Assembly (NCBI RefSeq): GCF_000633535.1
Contig: NZ_AYMR01000018.1
Span: 62,001 to 126,000 of the forward strand
Direction: 5' to 3'
DNA from: Leifsonia aquatica H1aii
GTDB taxonomy: Bacteria; Actinomycetota; Actinomycetes; Actinomycetales; Microbacteriaceae
DNA: 64,000 nt
In this document: positions 1 through 11,091 of the stretch, piece by piece
How the letters are laid out: each line of letters begins with the position of its first letter
How positions within the stretch are numbered: the first letter of the stretch is position 1
Notes under the pieces: generated by a model
Told to the model about the DNA's origin: nothing
The model's input: the letters and a program-made list of their open reading frames with translations, nothing else
The model's database searches: none
Translations under genes and position numbers: made by a program

Positions 1-1110
1 GGGGCCCAGGCCGCCGATGGCGCCGTTGCGGCCGATGTCGCGGACGGTCCACTCGCCGCCGTCCTCGTTCGGGCGCTGGAAGTTGGCGACGGCAGACTGG
101 ATGGCGTTGCTCTGCACGTTGCCGATCGGCTCGTCCAGGTCGTACTGCGACAGGTCGACGCCCATCCAGCCCGACATGAAGACCAGGGCGCCCTCGTCGC
201 TGGTGTACTGCAGGAAGTCCTGGAACTTGGCCTGCGCCTTCTCGGGGGTCGCGTCCGTGATCACCGTCAGCAGCGTGTAGATCCGGGCGGCGTAGCGGTC
301 GCGGCCGGCGGCCTCCAGCGCGTCCCGCAGCTTCGCGACGGTCTCCTTCAGCCCCTCCTTGGTGGAGGCGGCGACGAAGATGGCCTCCGCGTTCTCGGCC
401 GCGAAGCTGATGCCGCGCTTCGACGCGCCGGCCTGGTAGATCACCGGCGTGCGCTGCGGGCTCGGCTCGGAGAGGTGGATGCCCGGCACCGTGAAGTGCT
501 TGCCGCTGTGGCCGATCTCGTGCACCTTGGCCGGGTCGGTGAAGACGCCCGCCTCACGGTTCCGGACGACCGCGTCGTCCTCCCACGATCCCTCCCACAG
601 CTTGTAGAGCACCTCCAGGTACTCGTCGGCGTGGTCGTAGCGATCGTCGTGCTCCAGCTGGTCGTCGTGGCCCATGTTGCGCGCGGCCGACGGGAGGTAG
701 CCGGTGACGACGTTCCAGCCGACGCGCCCGTTGGTCAGGTGGTCGAGCGTCGACATGCGGCGGGCGAACGGGTAGGGGTGCTCGTAGGCGGTGCCCGCCG
801 TGATCCCGAATCCGAGGTTCTCCGTCACCAGCGCCATCGCCGAGACGAGCAGGATGGGGTCGTTGACCGGCACCTGCGCCCCGTGCCGGATCGCGGCCTC
901 GTTGTCGCCGCCGTACACGTCGTAGGTGCCGAGCACGTCGGCGATGAAGATCCCGTCGAACCTCCCGCGCTCCAGCAGCTTCGCCAGCTCGGTCCAGTAC
1001 GTGAGGTCCTTGTACCGCCACGCCTGGTCGTCGGGGTGGCGCCACATCCCCGAGGCCTGGTGGGCGACGCAGTTCATGTCGAAGGCGTTGAAGCGGATCT
1101 GACGGGTCAT
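1..1110 (-). CDS. LLM-class flavin-dependent monooxygenase (NtaA/DszA type), C-terminus beyond window edge
   Basis: The reading frame is open for 370 codons from an ATG at 1110 to the left edge, so the C-terminus is outside the window. The N-terminus (MTRQIRFNAFDMNCVAHQ) and the block with VNDPILLVSAMA, GFGITAGTAYEHPYPFARR, LDHLTNGRVGWNVVTG and WEGSW are typical of the luciferase-like (LLM) FMNH2-dependent monooxygenases of the nitrilotriacetate/dibenzothiophene sulfone group, usually about 440-460 residues. Such enzymes take reduced flavin from a separate reductase and oxidise small organic substrates in the cytoplasm; the substrate here cannot be read from sequence. It lies 165 bp from paaG on the same strand with a strong inverted repeat between, so probably a separate transcript. 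Confidence 0.85.
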   Translation of the reverse strand, partial: MTRQIRFNAFDMNCVAHQASGMWRHPDDQAWRYKDLTYWTELAKLLERGRFDGIFIADVLGTYDVYGGDNEAAIRHGAQVPVNDPILLVSAMALVTENLGFGITAGTAYEHPYPFARRMSTLDHLTNGRVGWNVVTGYLPSAARNMGHDDQLEHDDRYDHADEYLEVLYKLWEGSWEDDAVVRNREAGVFTDPAKVHEIGHSGKHFTVPGIHLSEPSPQRTPVIYQAGASKRGISFAAENAEAIFVAASTKEGLKETVAKLRDALEAAGRDRYAARIYTLLTVITDATPEKAQAKFQDFLQYTSDEGALVFMSGWMGVDLSQYDLDEPIGNVQSNAIQSAVANFQRPNEDGGEWTVRDIGRNGAIGGLGP

Positions 1111-1191
1111 GCGGTCCAGGATGCGGGATCATTCCCGTGCCCGCACCCCACCCGTAACCTCCCGTAACCCTCGCCGCTCCCGTGCCCCCCT

Positions 1192-1253
1192 GTCGAGTAC
1201 GCACGTTCTCGGGTCCACCCGCGGCGTGTCGGGCGAGAATGTGCGTACTCGAC
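1192..1253. repeat. 20-bp inverted repeat (one mismatch) between paaG and the monooxygenase gene
   Basis: The arms 1192-1211 and 1234-1253 are reverse complements at 19 of 20 positions with a 22-nt loop. The element sits downstream of paaG and upstream of the monooxygenase on the minus strand. There is no T-tract, so it is either a factor-independent-like stop without a U-run, an mRNA 3'-end stabiliser, or a repeat-family member. Confidence 0.6.
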
Positions 1254-1275
1254 GGGTGAGGGAGAGGCGGCGGGG

Positions 1276-2046
1276 TCAGTGCCCCGTGAACGTCGCCCGG
1301 CGTTTCTGCTGGAAGGCGGCGAAGCCCTCGCGGTAGTCGGCGGTGTCACGGAGGGCCGCCTGGGCGGTGTTCTCGGCGGTGACGGACGACCAGAGGTCCA
1401 GCGCGCCGTCGCGCAGGCCGGCGACGATGCGCTTGCTCGCGAGGAACGCCTGGGTCGCGCCGGTCGCGGCCGCCGTCGCTGCGGCCTCCACGGCCGCGTC
1501 GAGCTCGGTCGCGGGCAGCGCCCGGCTGAACAGCCCACCCGCGACGGCTTCGCCTCCGGAGAGCAGCCGGCCGGAGTAGATCAGGTCGAGGGCGCGGTGC
1601 GGGCCGAGGCGGGAGACGAGCAGCCAGTGGCCGCCGGAGTCGAGGGCGGCGCCGAGGGTGGCGAAGGGAGAGCCGATCTTGGCGTCCTCCGCGACCATCA
1701 CCACGTCGGTCGCGACGAGCAGCCCGAGCCCGACGCCCAGGCAGGCGCCCTGCGCGGCGGCGAAGGTCGGGGCGGGGAACGCGCTGATGCGGCGCAGCAG
1801 CGGGGTCACGAGGCCGTCGAGGTAGCCGGTCACGTCGTCGGTGGCCGGATCGACCCCGGAGATGTCGCGGCCCGCGCAGAACGCCCGTCCGGCGCCACGC
1901 AGCACGAGGGCGCGCACGCCCGCCTCCTCTGCAGACGCGTACGCGGCGTCGAGGGCGCGGAGGTCGTCGGGACCGAGCGCGTTCAACCGCTCGGGCGCGT
2001 TCAACGTGACGCGGGCGACCCCGTCGTCGATGGCCAGCTCGATCAT
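1276..2046 (-). CDS. paaG: 1,2-epoxyphenylacetyl-CoA isomerase PaaG (crotonase family)
   Basis: A 256-residue crotonase-fold protein. Early landmarks are LNAPERLNAL, the oxyanion-hole segment GRAFCAGRD and QGACLGVGLGL; ALDSGGHWLL keeps the Asp that PaaG uses in place of a hydratase Glu. The tail, DTADYREGFAAF..KR..FTG, closely matches the E. coli PaaG ending that I remember. It should isomerise ring-1,2-epoxyphenylacetyl-CoA to the oxepin in the cytoplasm. It is the last gene of paaABCDE-G, 8 bp after paaE, consistent with one transcript. The alternative is a generic enoyl-CoA hydratase; context and tail favour PaaG. Confidence 0.85.
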   Translation of the reverse strand: MIELAIDDGVARVTLNAPERLNALGPDDLRALDAAYASAEEAGVRALVLRGAGRAFCAGRDISGVDPATDDVTGYLDGLVTPLLRRISAFPAPTFAAAQGACLGVGLGLLVATDVVMVAEDAKIGSPFATLGAALDSGGHWLLVSRLGPHRALDLIYSGRLLSGGEAVAGGLFSRALPATELDAAVEAAATAAATGATQAFLASKRIVAGLRDGALDLWSSVTAENTAQAALRDTADYREGFAAFQQKRRATFTGH

Positions 2047-2054
2047 GGCGCTCC

Positions 2055-3161
2055 TCACACGTCGTAGTCGACGACGACCCGGTCGGTCAGCGGGTGGGAC
2101 TGGCAGGTGAGCACGTAGCCGCGCTCCAGCTCCTCGGGTTCGAGGGCGTAGTTCTCGGTCATCCGCACATCGCCGTCGAGCAGCCGGGCCCGGCAGGTGC
2201 CGCAGACGCCGCCGGTGCAGGCGAACGGCACGTCCGGCCGCACTCGCAGGGCCGCGTTGAGCACGGACTCGTTCGCGTCGACCGGGGTCGTCACGCTCGA
2301 GGTGGTGCCGTCGAGGGTGAACTCGATCTCGGCGGTGCGCTCGCCGTCGTGCACCACCACCGGGTGGCCCACGTCGCCGCGCACCTCGGCGGGCTCGCCC
2401 GTGGTGAACAGCTCGAAGTGGACGCTCGCGCGCGGCACCCCCGAGGACTCCAGCACGTCCCGGCACAGCTGGACGAGCTCGAACGGCCCGCAGAGGAACC
2501 ACTCGTCGACGGTGTCCGGCGGCAGAAGGGTGTCGAGCATCCGCCGCAGCCGCTCCTCGTCGATCCGCCCCGACAGCAGGGGTGCGGAGCGCTGCTCGCG
2601 CGAGAGCACGTGGTGCAGGGCGAGCCGGGCGGGGAAGCGGTCCTTCAGGTCGGCGAGCTCCTCCAGGAACATCACGTCGATCGCCGTGCGGTTCGTGTAC
2701 ACGAGCGTGAACCGGGAGGTCGGGGAGGTGGTGAGCACGCTGGTCGCCAGCGCCATGAGCGGTGTGATGCCGGACCCCGCCGCGATGCCCGCGATGTGGC
2801 GGCCGTCGAGCGCGCCGAGGTCCACCGTGAAGGTGCCCTGCGGGCTCATCACGTCGATCCGGTCCCCGGGCTTCAGCTCGCTCGTCGCCCAGGTGGAGAA
2901 CGCCCCGCCGAGGTCCCGCTTGATCGCGACACTGATCCGGCCGTCGCGGTCGGGTGCGGCCGCGACCGGCGGCCGGCAGATCGAGTAGCTGCGGCGCAGC
3001 TCGCGCCCGTCGACCTCGGCACGCAGGGCGACGTGCTGGCCCGGCAGATAGTCGAAGTCGTCGCGCAGCTCGGGCGGCACGGCGAAGGTCACCTCGACAC
3101 TGGCGGCGGTCAGCGGCCGCACCGCGGCGACCGCCAGCGTGTGGAAGCGTGCGCGGGCCAT
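2055..3161 (-). CDS. paaE: Phenylacetyl-CoA epoxidase reductase subunit PaaE
   Basis: A 368-residue two-domain reductase. The N-terminal ferredoxin-NADP reductase-like part has an FAD-binding RSYSICRPP segment and an NAD(P)-binding GIAAGSGITPLMAL segment; the C-terminal plant-type 2Fe-2S ferredoxin has CTGGVCGTCRA followed by a distal LTCQSHP cysteine. PaaE passes electrons from NADPH to the di-iron PaaA. I chose the ATG at 3161 (MARARFHTL), 10 bp after paaD, rather than an in-frame ATG 60 nt upstream that would lie inside paaD. Length fits the family (about 350-370). Confidence 0.93.
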   Translation of the reverse strand: MARARFHTLAVAAVRPLTAASVEVTFAVPPELRDDFDYLPGQHVALRAEVDGRELRRSYSICRPPVAAAPDRDGRISVAIKRDLGGAFSTWATSELKPGDRIDVMSPQGTFTVDLGALDGRHIAGIAAGSGITPLMALATSVLTTSPTSRFTLVYTNRTAIDVMFLEELADLKDRFPARLALHHVLSREQRSAPLLSGRIDEERLRRMLDTLLPPDTVDEWFLCGPFELVQLCRDVLESSGVPRASVHFELFTTGEPAEVRGDVGHPVVVHDGERTAEIEFTLDGTTSSVTTPVDANESVLNAALRVRPDVPFACTGGVCGTCRARLLDGDVRMTENYALEPEELERGYVLTCQSHPLTDRVVVDYDV

Positions 3162-3171
3162 CAGCCGGCCC

Positions 3172-3663
3172 TCACAGCGCCTTGAAGTGGTCGAACGGTT
3201 CGCCGCATCCCTCGCAGACATAGAGCGCCTTGCAGGAGGTCGAGCCGAACCGTGACAGCTGCCGGGTGTTCAGCGAACCGCACTGCGGGCACTTCACGCC
3301 GAGCGTGAGACGCACCGGCCCGGTCGCGGCGGCGACACCGGTGGGCGGGGCGATGCCGTACTCCTCCAGCGCCGTCCGCCCGCTCGCGCTGATCCAGTCG
3401 GTGGTCCACGCGGGGGACAGCTCCAGGCGGACCCGCACGGCGTCGAACCCCGCACGGGCGAGGGCGCGCACGACGTCCTCACGGATCGTCTCCATCGCCG
3501 GGCAGCCGGAGTAGGTGGGCGTCATCACGACCTCCACGCCGTCGTCGGTGACGGTGACCGCGCGCAGGATGCCCAGGTCGTCGATGGTGAGCACAGGGAC
3601 CTCCGGGTCGAGCACGGCGGCGGCCGCCTCCCAGGCCCGGTCGGCGTCGGCGAAGTGGTTCAC
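3172..3663 (-). CDS. paaD: Phenylacetyl-CoA epoxidase assembly protein PaaD
   Basis: A 163-residue protein with an N-terminal MIP18/SufT-like (DUF59) domain (AWEAAAAVLDPEVPVLTIDDLGI, TPTYSGCPAM) and a C-terminal zinc-ribbon-like segment with CPQCG, SCKALYVC and CEGCGEPFDHF cysteines. PaaD is thought to help mature the metal or Fe-S centres of the epoxidase. The GTG start at 3663 overlaps the paaC stop by 4 nt (GTGA), implying translational coupling. Confidence 0.9.
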   Translation of the reverse strand: MNHFADADRAWEAAAAVLDPEVPVLTIDDLGILRAVTVTDDGVEVVMTPTYSGCPAMETIREDVVRALARAGFDAVRVRLELSPAWTTDWISASGRTALEEYGIAPPTGVAAATGPVRLTLGVKCPQCGSLNTRQLSRFGSTSCKALYVCEGCGEPFDHFKAL

Positions 3664-4493
3664 CAGGACGCCCCCGGATGCTGTCGTGCGAGCACCTGCA
3701 GCTCGGCCAGCAGCGGCCCCAGGTACTCGGAGTGCCGGCCGCGCCTCCCGCCGCCCGCCGACGCGAACGTGGTGGGCGGCTCCAGCCGGGTCTCCTCCAG
3801 CACCGGTCCGAGGCTCTCGTCGAAGGCGGGCCGGAGGGTGGAGGGACGCACGGCGACGCCCTCCAGCCGATCGATCAGCGGCTCGTCCTGGAACAGCTCC
3901 GCGACGCTCGGCCAGACGTCGGCCAGGGCGACGACGGTGCGGCGGCGGGACTCGTCCGTGCCGAGCGCGAGACGCCGCATCCACTGATCGGCGTGGTCGC
4001 GGTGGTAGTCGACTTCCTTGACCGCCTTGGCGGCGACTCCCGCGAGCACCGGGTCGGCCGAGGCGCGCAGCCGCTCGTACAGCTCGACGAAGTAGTGGGA
4101 GGCCGCGAACTGCCGCACGATCGTATGCGCGAAGTCCCCGTTGGGCAGCTCGAACAGGTGCGCGGAGCGGAAGGCGTGCTCGTCGCGCCAGTACGCCAGG
4201 TCGTCCTCGCTGCGATCGGTGGCCGTGCCCGCGTACCGCAGCAGCGAGCGGGCGTGGCCGAGCAGGTCGAGGGCGATGTTGGCGAGCGCGACGTCCTCCT
4301 CCAGCTCGGGCGCGCGCGAGATCCACATCCCGAGCCGCTGGGCGAGCACGAGGGCGTCGTCGCCGAGCCAGAGGGCGTACTCGGCGACGTCGGGGGAGGC
4401 CGGTGCGTCGGACGAGACGAACTCATCCGACAGGGTGACCGTGCTCAGCTCGACGCGGCCGTGCCCGTCCTCGGATGCGGCTCCCGTGCTCAC
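3660..4493 (-). CDS. paaC: Phenylacetyl-CoA epoxidase structural subunit PaaC
   Basis: A 277-residue all-helical ferritin-like protein (YALWLGDDALVLAQRLG, NIALDLLGHAR, KEVDYHRDHADQW) typical of PaaC, the subunit that packs against PaaA and stabilises it. The GTG start at 4493 overlaps the paaB stop by 4 nt, and its own stop overlaps paaD, so B, C and D are tightly coupled. The last 30 residues are Gly/Arg-rich and variable. Confidence 0.93.
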   Translation of the reverse strand: MSTGAASEDGHGRVELSTVTLSDEFVSSDAPASPDVAEYALWLGDDALVLAQRLGMWISRAPELEEDVALANIALDLLGHARSLLRYAGTATDRSEDDLAYWRDEHAFRSAHLFELPNGDFAHTIVRQFAASHYFVELYERLRASADPVLAGVAAKAVKEVDYHRDHADQWMRRLALGTDESRRRTVVALADVWPSVAELFQDEPLIDRLEGVAVRPSTLRPAFDESLGPVLEETRLEPPTTFASAGGGRRGRHSEYLGPLLAELQVLARQHPGASW

Positions 4494-4773
4494 AGGTGCT
4501 TCACCCCCTCGCTCTCCGTGTAGTAGGTGGCGTGCCGGTAGTTCTTGCCCTCGGGGGAGGTGAAGAAGGCGTCCTTGGCGTCCGGATCGCTCGCCGTGAT
4601 CGCGTCCGAGCGCACCACCCAGATCGAGACGCCCTCCCCGCGGCGGGTGTAGAGGTCGCGGGCGTTGCGCACCGCCATCTCCTCGTCGGGGGCGTGCAGC
4701 GAGCCGACGTGCACGTGGCTGAGCCCGCGGGAGGCGCGGACGAAGACCTCCCAGAGCGGCCACACCTCCGCGG

Positions 4774-4777
<4 letters not shown>
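4490..4777 (-). CDS. paaB: Phenylacetyl-CoA epoxidase subunit PaaB
   Basis: A 95-residue protein with the PaaB signature [20 protein letters not shown], then [16 protein letters not shown] and a SEGVKHL end. PaaB bridges PaaAC heterodimers in the epoxidase complex. The ATG at 4777 overlaps the stop of paaA (ATGA), and its stop overlaps the paaC start. Confidence 0.95.
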
Positions 4778-5769
<992 letters not shown>

Positions 5770-5798
5770 CAGTCCCTCCGTCTCCGTCGACGCTCATT

Positions 5799-5820
5799 AC
5801 TGACTGATCGTTCGTTCAGT
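5799..5820. promoter_or_regulatory. Putative PaaR/TetR operator, site 1 (paaA-tetR divergent promoter)
   Basis: Read on the minus strand, this 22-bp stretch matches the site at 10913-10934 (upstream of paaF) at 19 of 22 positions; the common core is GAACGAACG followed by TCAGT. It lies 29 bp before the paaA start and 38 bp before the tetR start, so one bound regulator could control both. That the neighbouring TetR protein binds here is inferred. Confidence 0.65.
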
Positions 5821-5858
5821 ATATCCTCGCGGTCACGAGTCGTGCCACACTGGGGCGC

Positions 5859-6509
5859 ATGACCGAGACGCTGTCCACCGACGCCCCGTCCGGCGGCGCC
5901 CTGCCCGGTGACGCCCTGTCCGGCGGCGCCTCGCGTGCCGACGGTCTGCGCCGGGGCCGTCCGGGCTACGACCAGCGGGGCATCCTGGAGGTGGCGGTCG
6001 CCGCGTTCAACGAGCACGGCTACGACGCCACCTCGATCGGGATGCTGGCCGCGCGGCTCGGGCTGTCCAAGTCGGCGATCTACCACCATGTCGCCTCCAA
6101 GGACGAGCTGCTCGCGCTGGCGCTCGACGAAGCGCTCGACGGGCTGGAGGGGGTTCTGCGCTCCCCGGAGGCCACCGAGGGGCCGGCAGCGAGCCGGCTG
6201 GCGGCCGTGCTCCGCGGTGCCGTGCACGTGCTCGCCGAGCGTCAGCCGTACGTCACCCTGCTGCTGCGCGTCCGCGGCAACACCGAGGTCGAGCGCGCCG
6301 CGCTCGCCCGCCGCCGTGCCTTCGACCGTGCCGTCGCCGACCTCGTCGCCGAGGCGCAGGCCGAGGGCGCCCTCCGCACCGACGCCGACCCGGTCGTCGT
6401 CGCGCGCCTGCTCTTCGGCACGATCAACTCGCTCACCGAGTGGTACGACCCCGAGGGTCCGGTCACGCCCGACACCCTCGCCGACACCATCCTCGCCTTC
6501 GCCCTCTGA
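5859..6509 (+). CDS. paaR: TetR/AcrR-family regulator, probable phenylacetate repressor (PaaR-like)
   Basis: A 216-residue protein. After a 30-residue Gly/Ala-rich lead comes a TetR helix-turn-helix (ILEVAVAAFNEHGYDATSIGMLAARLGLSKSAIYHHVASKDELL), then a helical ligand-binding domain. It is divergent from paaABCDE-G with a shared 89-bp promoter, the usual position of PaaR, which is released by phenylacetyl-CoA. The PaaR name rests on context. The start may be downstream of 5859, since the first residues are low-complexity and no clear ribosome site precedes the ATG. Confidence 0.8.
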   Translation: MTETLSTDAPSGGALPGDALSGGASRADGLRRGRPGYDQRGILEVAVAAFNEHGYDATSIGMLAARLGLSKSAIYHHVASKDELLALALDEALDGLEGVLRSPEATEGPAASRLAAVLRGAVHVLAERQPYVTLLLRVRGNTEVERAALARRRAFDRAVADLVAEAQAEGALRTDADPVVVARLLFGTINSLTEWYDPEGPVTPDTLADTILAFAL

Positions 6510-6559
6510 CCCGCTCCCTCCGCGTCGCCACCCTCGCGACAGCGCACGCTTCACCCCTT

Positions 6560-6618
6560 CCGATGTGGACCACATGTGCGGTATGGCGCGCGCTTTCTCC
6601 ACATTTGGTCCACATCGG
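6560..6618. repeat. 19-bp inverted repeat between convergent tetR and paaZ
   Basis: The arms 6560-6578 and 6600-6618 are reverse complements with one mismatch, with a 21-nt loop. The position between the 3' ends of two convergent genes suggests a bidirectional terminator, although no T-runs flank it. Confidence 0.6.
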
Positions 6619-6626
6619 CGGCGGGG

Positions 6627-8789
<2,163 letters not shown>

Positions 8790-8837
8790 CGGATTCCTCC
8801 TCGGGGAGCGGGCTCGGTCGACACGTATGCTGACGGC

Positions 8838-9251
8838 ATGGTCGACGGAGACGCAGCTGGCGGATGGACGATCGAGCTCGGCGAGCTCGACGAGAAGATG
8901 GGTGTGCGCATCCTGGAGCAGTCGGCGGAGCGCGTCGTCGCGACGATGCCGGTCGAGGGCAACCGCCAGTCGTTCGGGTTGCTGCACGGCGGGGCGTCGG
9001 TCGCCTTCGCCGAGGCGCTCGGCTCGTGGGCGGCGGTCATCCATGCCGGCCCGGGCCGCAGCGCGGTGGGCGTCGACATCAACGCGACGCACCACAAGTC
9101 CGCGCGTTCCGGCCTCGTCACCGGGGTCGCGACGGCGATCCGGCTGGGTCGGACGATCGCGTCGCACGAGATCGTGGTCACGGATGAGAACGGCGACCGG
9201 CTCTGCACCGCGCGCATCACCAACCTCATCGTGGACGCTCCGGGGCGCTAG
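8838..9251 (+). CDS. paaI: Hotdog-fold acyl-CoA thioesterase PaaI
   Basis: A 137-residue single hotdog domain with the PaaI active-site pattern NRQSFGLLHGGASVAFAEALGSWAA (HGG turn and the following acidic residue) and a GRTIASHEI strand. PaaI hydrolyses stalled (hydroxy)phenylacetyl-CoA esters and frees CoA. It is divergent from paaZ (48 bp apart). Its last 26 bp overlap the 3' end of the oppositely oriented paaH. Confidence 0.85.
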   Translation: MVDGDAAGGWTIELGELDEKMGVRILEQSAERVVATMPVEGNRQSFGLLHGGASVAFAEALGSWAAVIHAGPGRSAVGVDINATHHKSARSGLVTGVATAIRLGRTIASHEIVVTDENGDRLCTARITNLIVDAPGR

Positions 9252-10155
9252 TCGCGCCGCCCCCTTCGGCCGGGCCTCCCGCGTCGGGCCAGGTGTAGAA
9301 CCCACGCCCGGTCTTGCGCCCGAGCATCCCCTCGGCGACCATGCGGCGCAGCAGCGCGGGAGCCTCGAACCGCGGCCCGAGCTCGCGGGCCAGGTATTCG
9401 GCGATGTCGAGCCGCACGTCCAGGCCGACCAGGTCGGTGAGCCGCAGCGGCCCGACGGGATGCCGATAGCCCAGTTCCAAGGCCCGATCGATGTCCTCCG
9501 GAGATCCGACGCCGTCCTCGACCATCCGGATCGCCTCCAGCCCGAGCAGCACCCCGAGGCGCGAGGACGCGAAGCCCGGGGAGTCGCGCACGACGATGGC
9601 GGTCTTGCCGATCGCCGCCACCCACCCCGTCGCCGCCGCGATCGCGGAGGGGGCCGTCGCGGTTCCGGCGACCACCTCGACCAGGGCCGACGCCGGCACC
9701 GGGTTGAAGAAGTGCATCCCGACGAACCCGCCCGGCCGTCGCAGTGCGCGCGCCAAGCCGTCGATCGAGAGCGAGGAGGTGTTGGTCGCGAGCACCGCGT
9801 CGGGGTCGAGGAGGTCCTCGGCACGGCGCAGGGCGTCCGTCTTCAGCTCGGCCAGCTCCGGCACGGCCTCGACGACCAGGTGCGACCCCGCGAGCGCCTC
9901 CCACCGCGTCCCGACGACGAGCGCGTCGGGGTCGGGGCGCTGCTCGCCACGTTCGACGCCGGCCGACACCGAGCGCAGGATGCGGTCGCGGGCGGCGTCG
10001 GCCGCCGCCGCGTCGCGCTCGACGACCGCGACGCGCGAGCCCGCCATCAGGAACGCGTGCGCGATGCCCGTGCCCATCCGACCTCCGCCGACGACGCCCA
10101 CCCGCTCCGGCACGCTGCCGGGCGCCGCCGCGGTCATCGGCGACGCCGCGGTCAT
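9226..10155 (-). CDS. paaH: 3-hydroxyacyl-CoA dehydrogenase PaaH
   Basis: A 309-residue enzyme with an N-terminal Rossmann fold (VGVVGGGRMGTGIAHAF), the HFFNPVP motif, the TNTSSLSI segment and a C-terminal 3HCDH domain ending in GRKTGRGFYTWP. It should oxidise 3-hydroxyadipyl-CoA to 3-oxoadipyl-CoA with NAD+. The ATG overlaps the paaF stop by 4 nt, so paaF-paaH form one operon, probably under the same TetR regulator as paaA. Confidence 0.88.
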   Translation of the reverse strand: MTAASPMTAAAPGSVPERVGVVGGGRMGTGIAHAFLMAGSRVAVVERDAAAADAARDRILRSVSAGVERGEQRPDPDALVVGTRWEALAGSHLVVEAVPELAELKTDALRRAEDLLDPDAVLATNTSSLSIDGLARALRRPGGFVGMHFFNPVPASALVEVVAGTATAPSAIAAATGWVAAIGKTAIVVRDSPGFASSRLGVLLGLEAIRMVEDGVGSPEDIDRALELGYRHPVGPLRLTDLVGLDVRLDIAEYLARELGPRFEAPALLRRMVAEGMLGRKTGRGFYTWPDAGGPAEGGGATSAPERPR

Positions 10156-10886
10156 CGTCGCCTCCGCTCGAGGAAGGCGGTCATCCGGCGGTGCTTCTCC
10201 GGCGACTCGAAGAGCACGGCCTGCGCCTCGCGCTCGGCGCGCGGATGCTCGGTCGCCGGGGCCGCCAGCACCTGCTTGGTGTACCGGGTCGCCAACGGGT
10301 CGTTCGCCGCGATGCGATCGGCGAGCGCGTGGGCGCCGGCCAGCAGGTCGTCGGGCTCGAACAGCTCCGACACCAGCCGCACGGCGAGGGCCTCCTCACC
10401 GGTGAGCACGCGCCCGGCCAGCACCATCTCCTTCGCCAGCGGCTCGCCCACCAGGCGGGGGAGCCGCCAGAGCGCCCCGGCCGCGGCGATGATCCCCAGC
10501 CCGGTCTCCGGGTTGCCGATCCGCAGCCGCGGGGTGCCGAGCCGGAAGTCCGCCGCGTATGCCAGTTCCGCACCGCCGCCGAGCGCGTAGCCGTCGAGGG
10601 CGGCGATCACCGGCATCGGCAGCTCCGCGATGCGGGTGAAGATCGTCGCGTTGATCGCGTGCCGCGCGTCGACGGCCGTGCGCTCGCGCAGCTCGGCGAT
10701 GTCGGCTCCCGACGCGAAGACCCCGCCGGAGCCGATCAGGATGAGGAGGCGCGGATCGTCCTCGAGGGTCGCGCAGAGCTCGTGCAGCTCGTCGACCATC
10801 CGCTGGTCGATCGCGTTGCGCCGCTCGGGGCGGTCGAGCGTCGCGACCACCCGGTCGGCGCTCTCGGCGAGCCGCAGCGTCTCCAT
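10152..10886 (-). CDS. paaF: 2,3-dehydroadipyl-CoA hydratase PaaF (enoyl-CoA hydratase)
   Basis: A 244-residue crotonase-fold protein with RPERRNAID, FASGADIAEL, GYALGGGAELA and two active-site glutamates in the expected places (NPETGLGI and LAKEMVLAG), as in true hydratases. This contrasts with the Asp-type PaaG at the other end of the locus. It should hydrate 2,3-dehydroadipyl-CoA. It is the first gene of the paaF-paaH pair; the putative TetR operator lies 26 bp upstream. Confidence 0.85.
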   Translation of the reverse strand: METLRLAESADRVVATLDRPERRNAIDQRMVDELHELCATLEDDPRLLILIGSGGVFASGADIAELRERTAVDARHAINATIFTRIAELPMPVIAALDGYALGGGAELAYAADFRLGTPRLRIGNPETGLGIIAAAGALWRLPRLVGEPLAKEMVLAGRVLTGEEALAVRLVSELFEPDDLLAGAHALADRIAANDPLATRYTKQVLAAPATEHPRAEREAQAVLFESPEKHRRMTAFLERRRR

Positions 10887-10912
10887 CGCGTCTCTCCCTC
10901 GAATCGCGAATT

Positions 10913-10934
10913 ACCGAACGAACGTTCAGTGAGT
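10913..10934. promoter_or_regulatory. Putative PaaR/TetR operator, site 2 (paaF promoter)
   Basis: A 22-bp site matching the paaA site (opposite strand) at 19 of 22 positions, with a perfect GAACGTTC palindrome in its centre. It is 26 bp upstream of the paaF ATG. A second copy before another paa operon supports both the motif and the idea of a single regulon. Confidence 0.65.
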
Positions 10935-10982
10935 AAATAGTCGCAGAGCGCCTCCACCGAGGCAAGTGCCGCCCCTTCCATG

Positions 10983-11043
10983 GCCGAGGTTCACGTCGTT
11001 GCGCTCATTTCCCGCGAATGAGCGCAACGACGTGAACCTCGGC
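10983..11043. repeat. Perfect 27-bp inverted repeat with 7-nt loop
   Basis: The arms 10983-11009 and 11017-11043 are exact reverse complements over 27 bp, with loop 11010-11016. It lies downstream of the lrp-type gene and upstream of paaF on the same (minus) strand. No T-tract follows. A strong mRNA hairpin or cruciform is expected; a terminator for the lrp gene is the simplest role. Confidence 0.75.
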
Positions 11044-11091
11044 GGGAGGAGACGGCGGGATGGACGCGGGAGGACGGCGGGAGGACGCGGG

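Noticed and set aside
8838..9824. Extending PaaZ upstream to 9824
   Set aside because: The frame stays open, but it would cover paaI and paaH; the ATG at 8789 has a strong ribosome site and the extension is Arg-rich.
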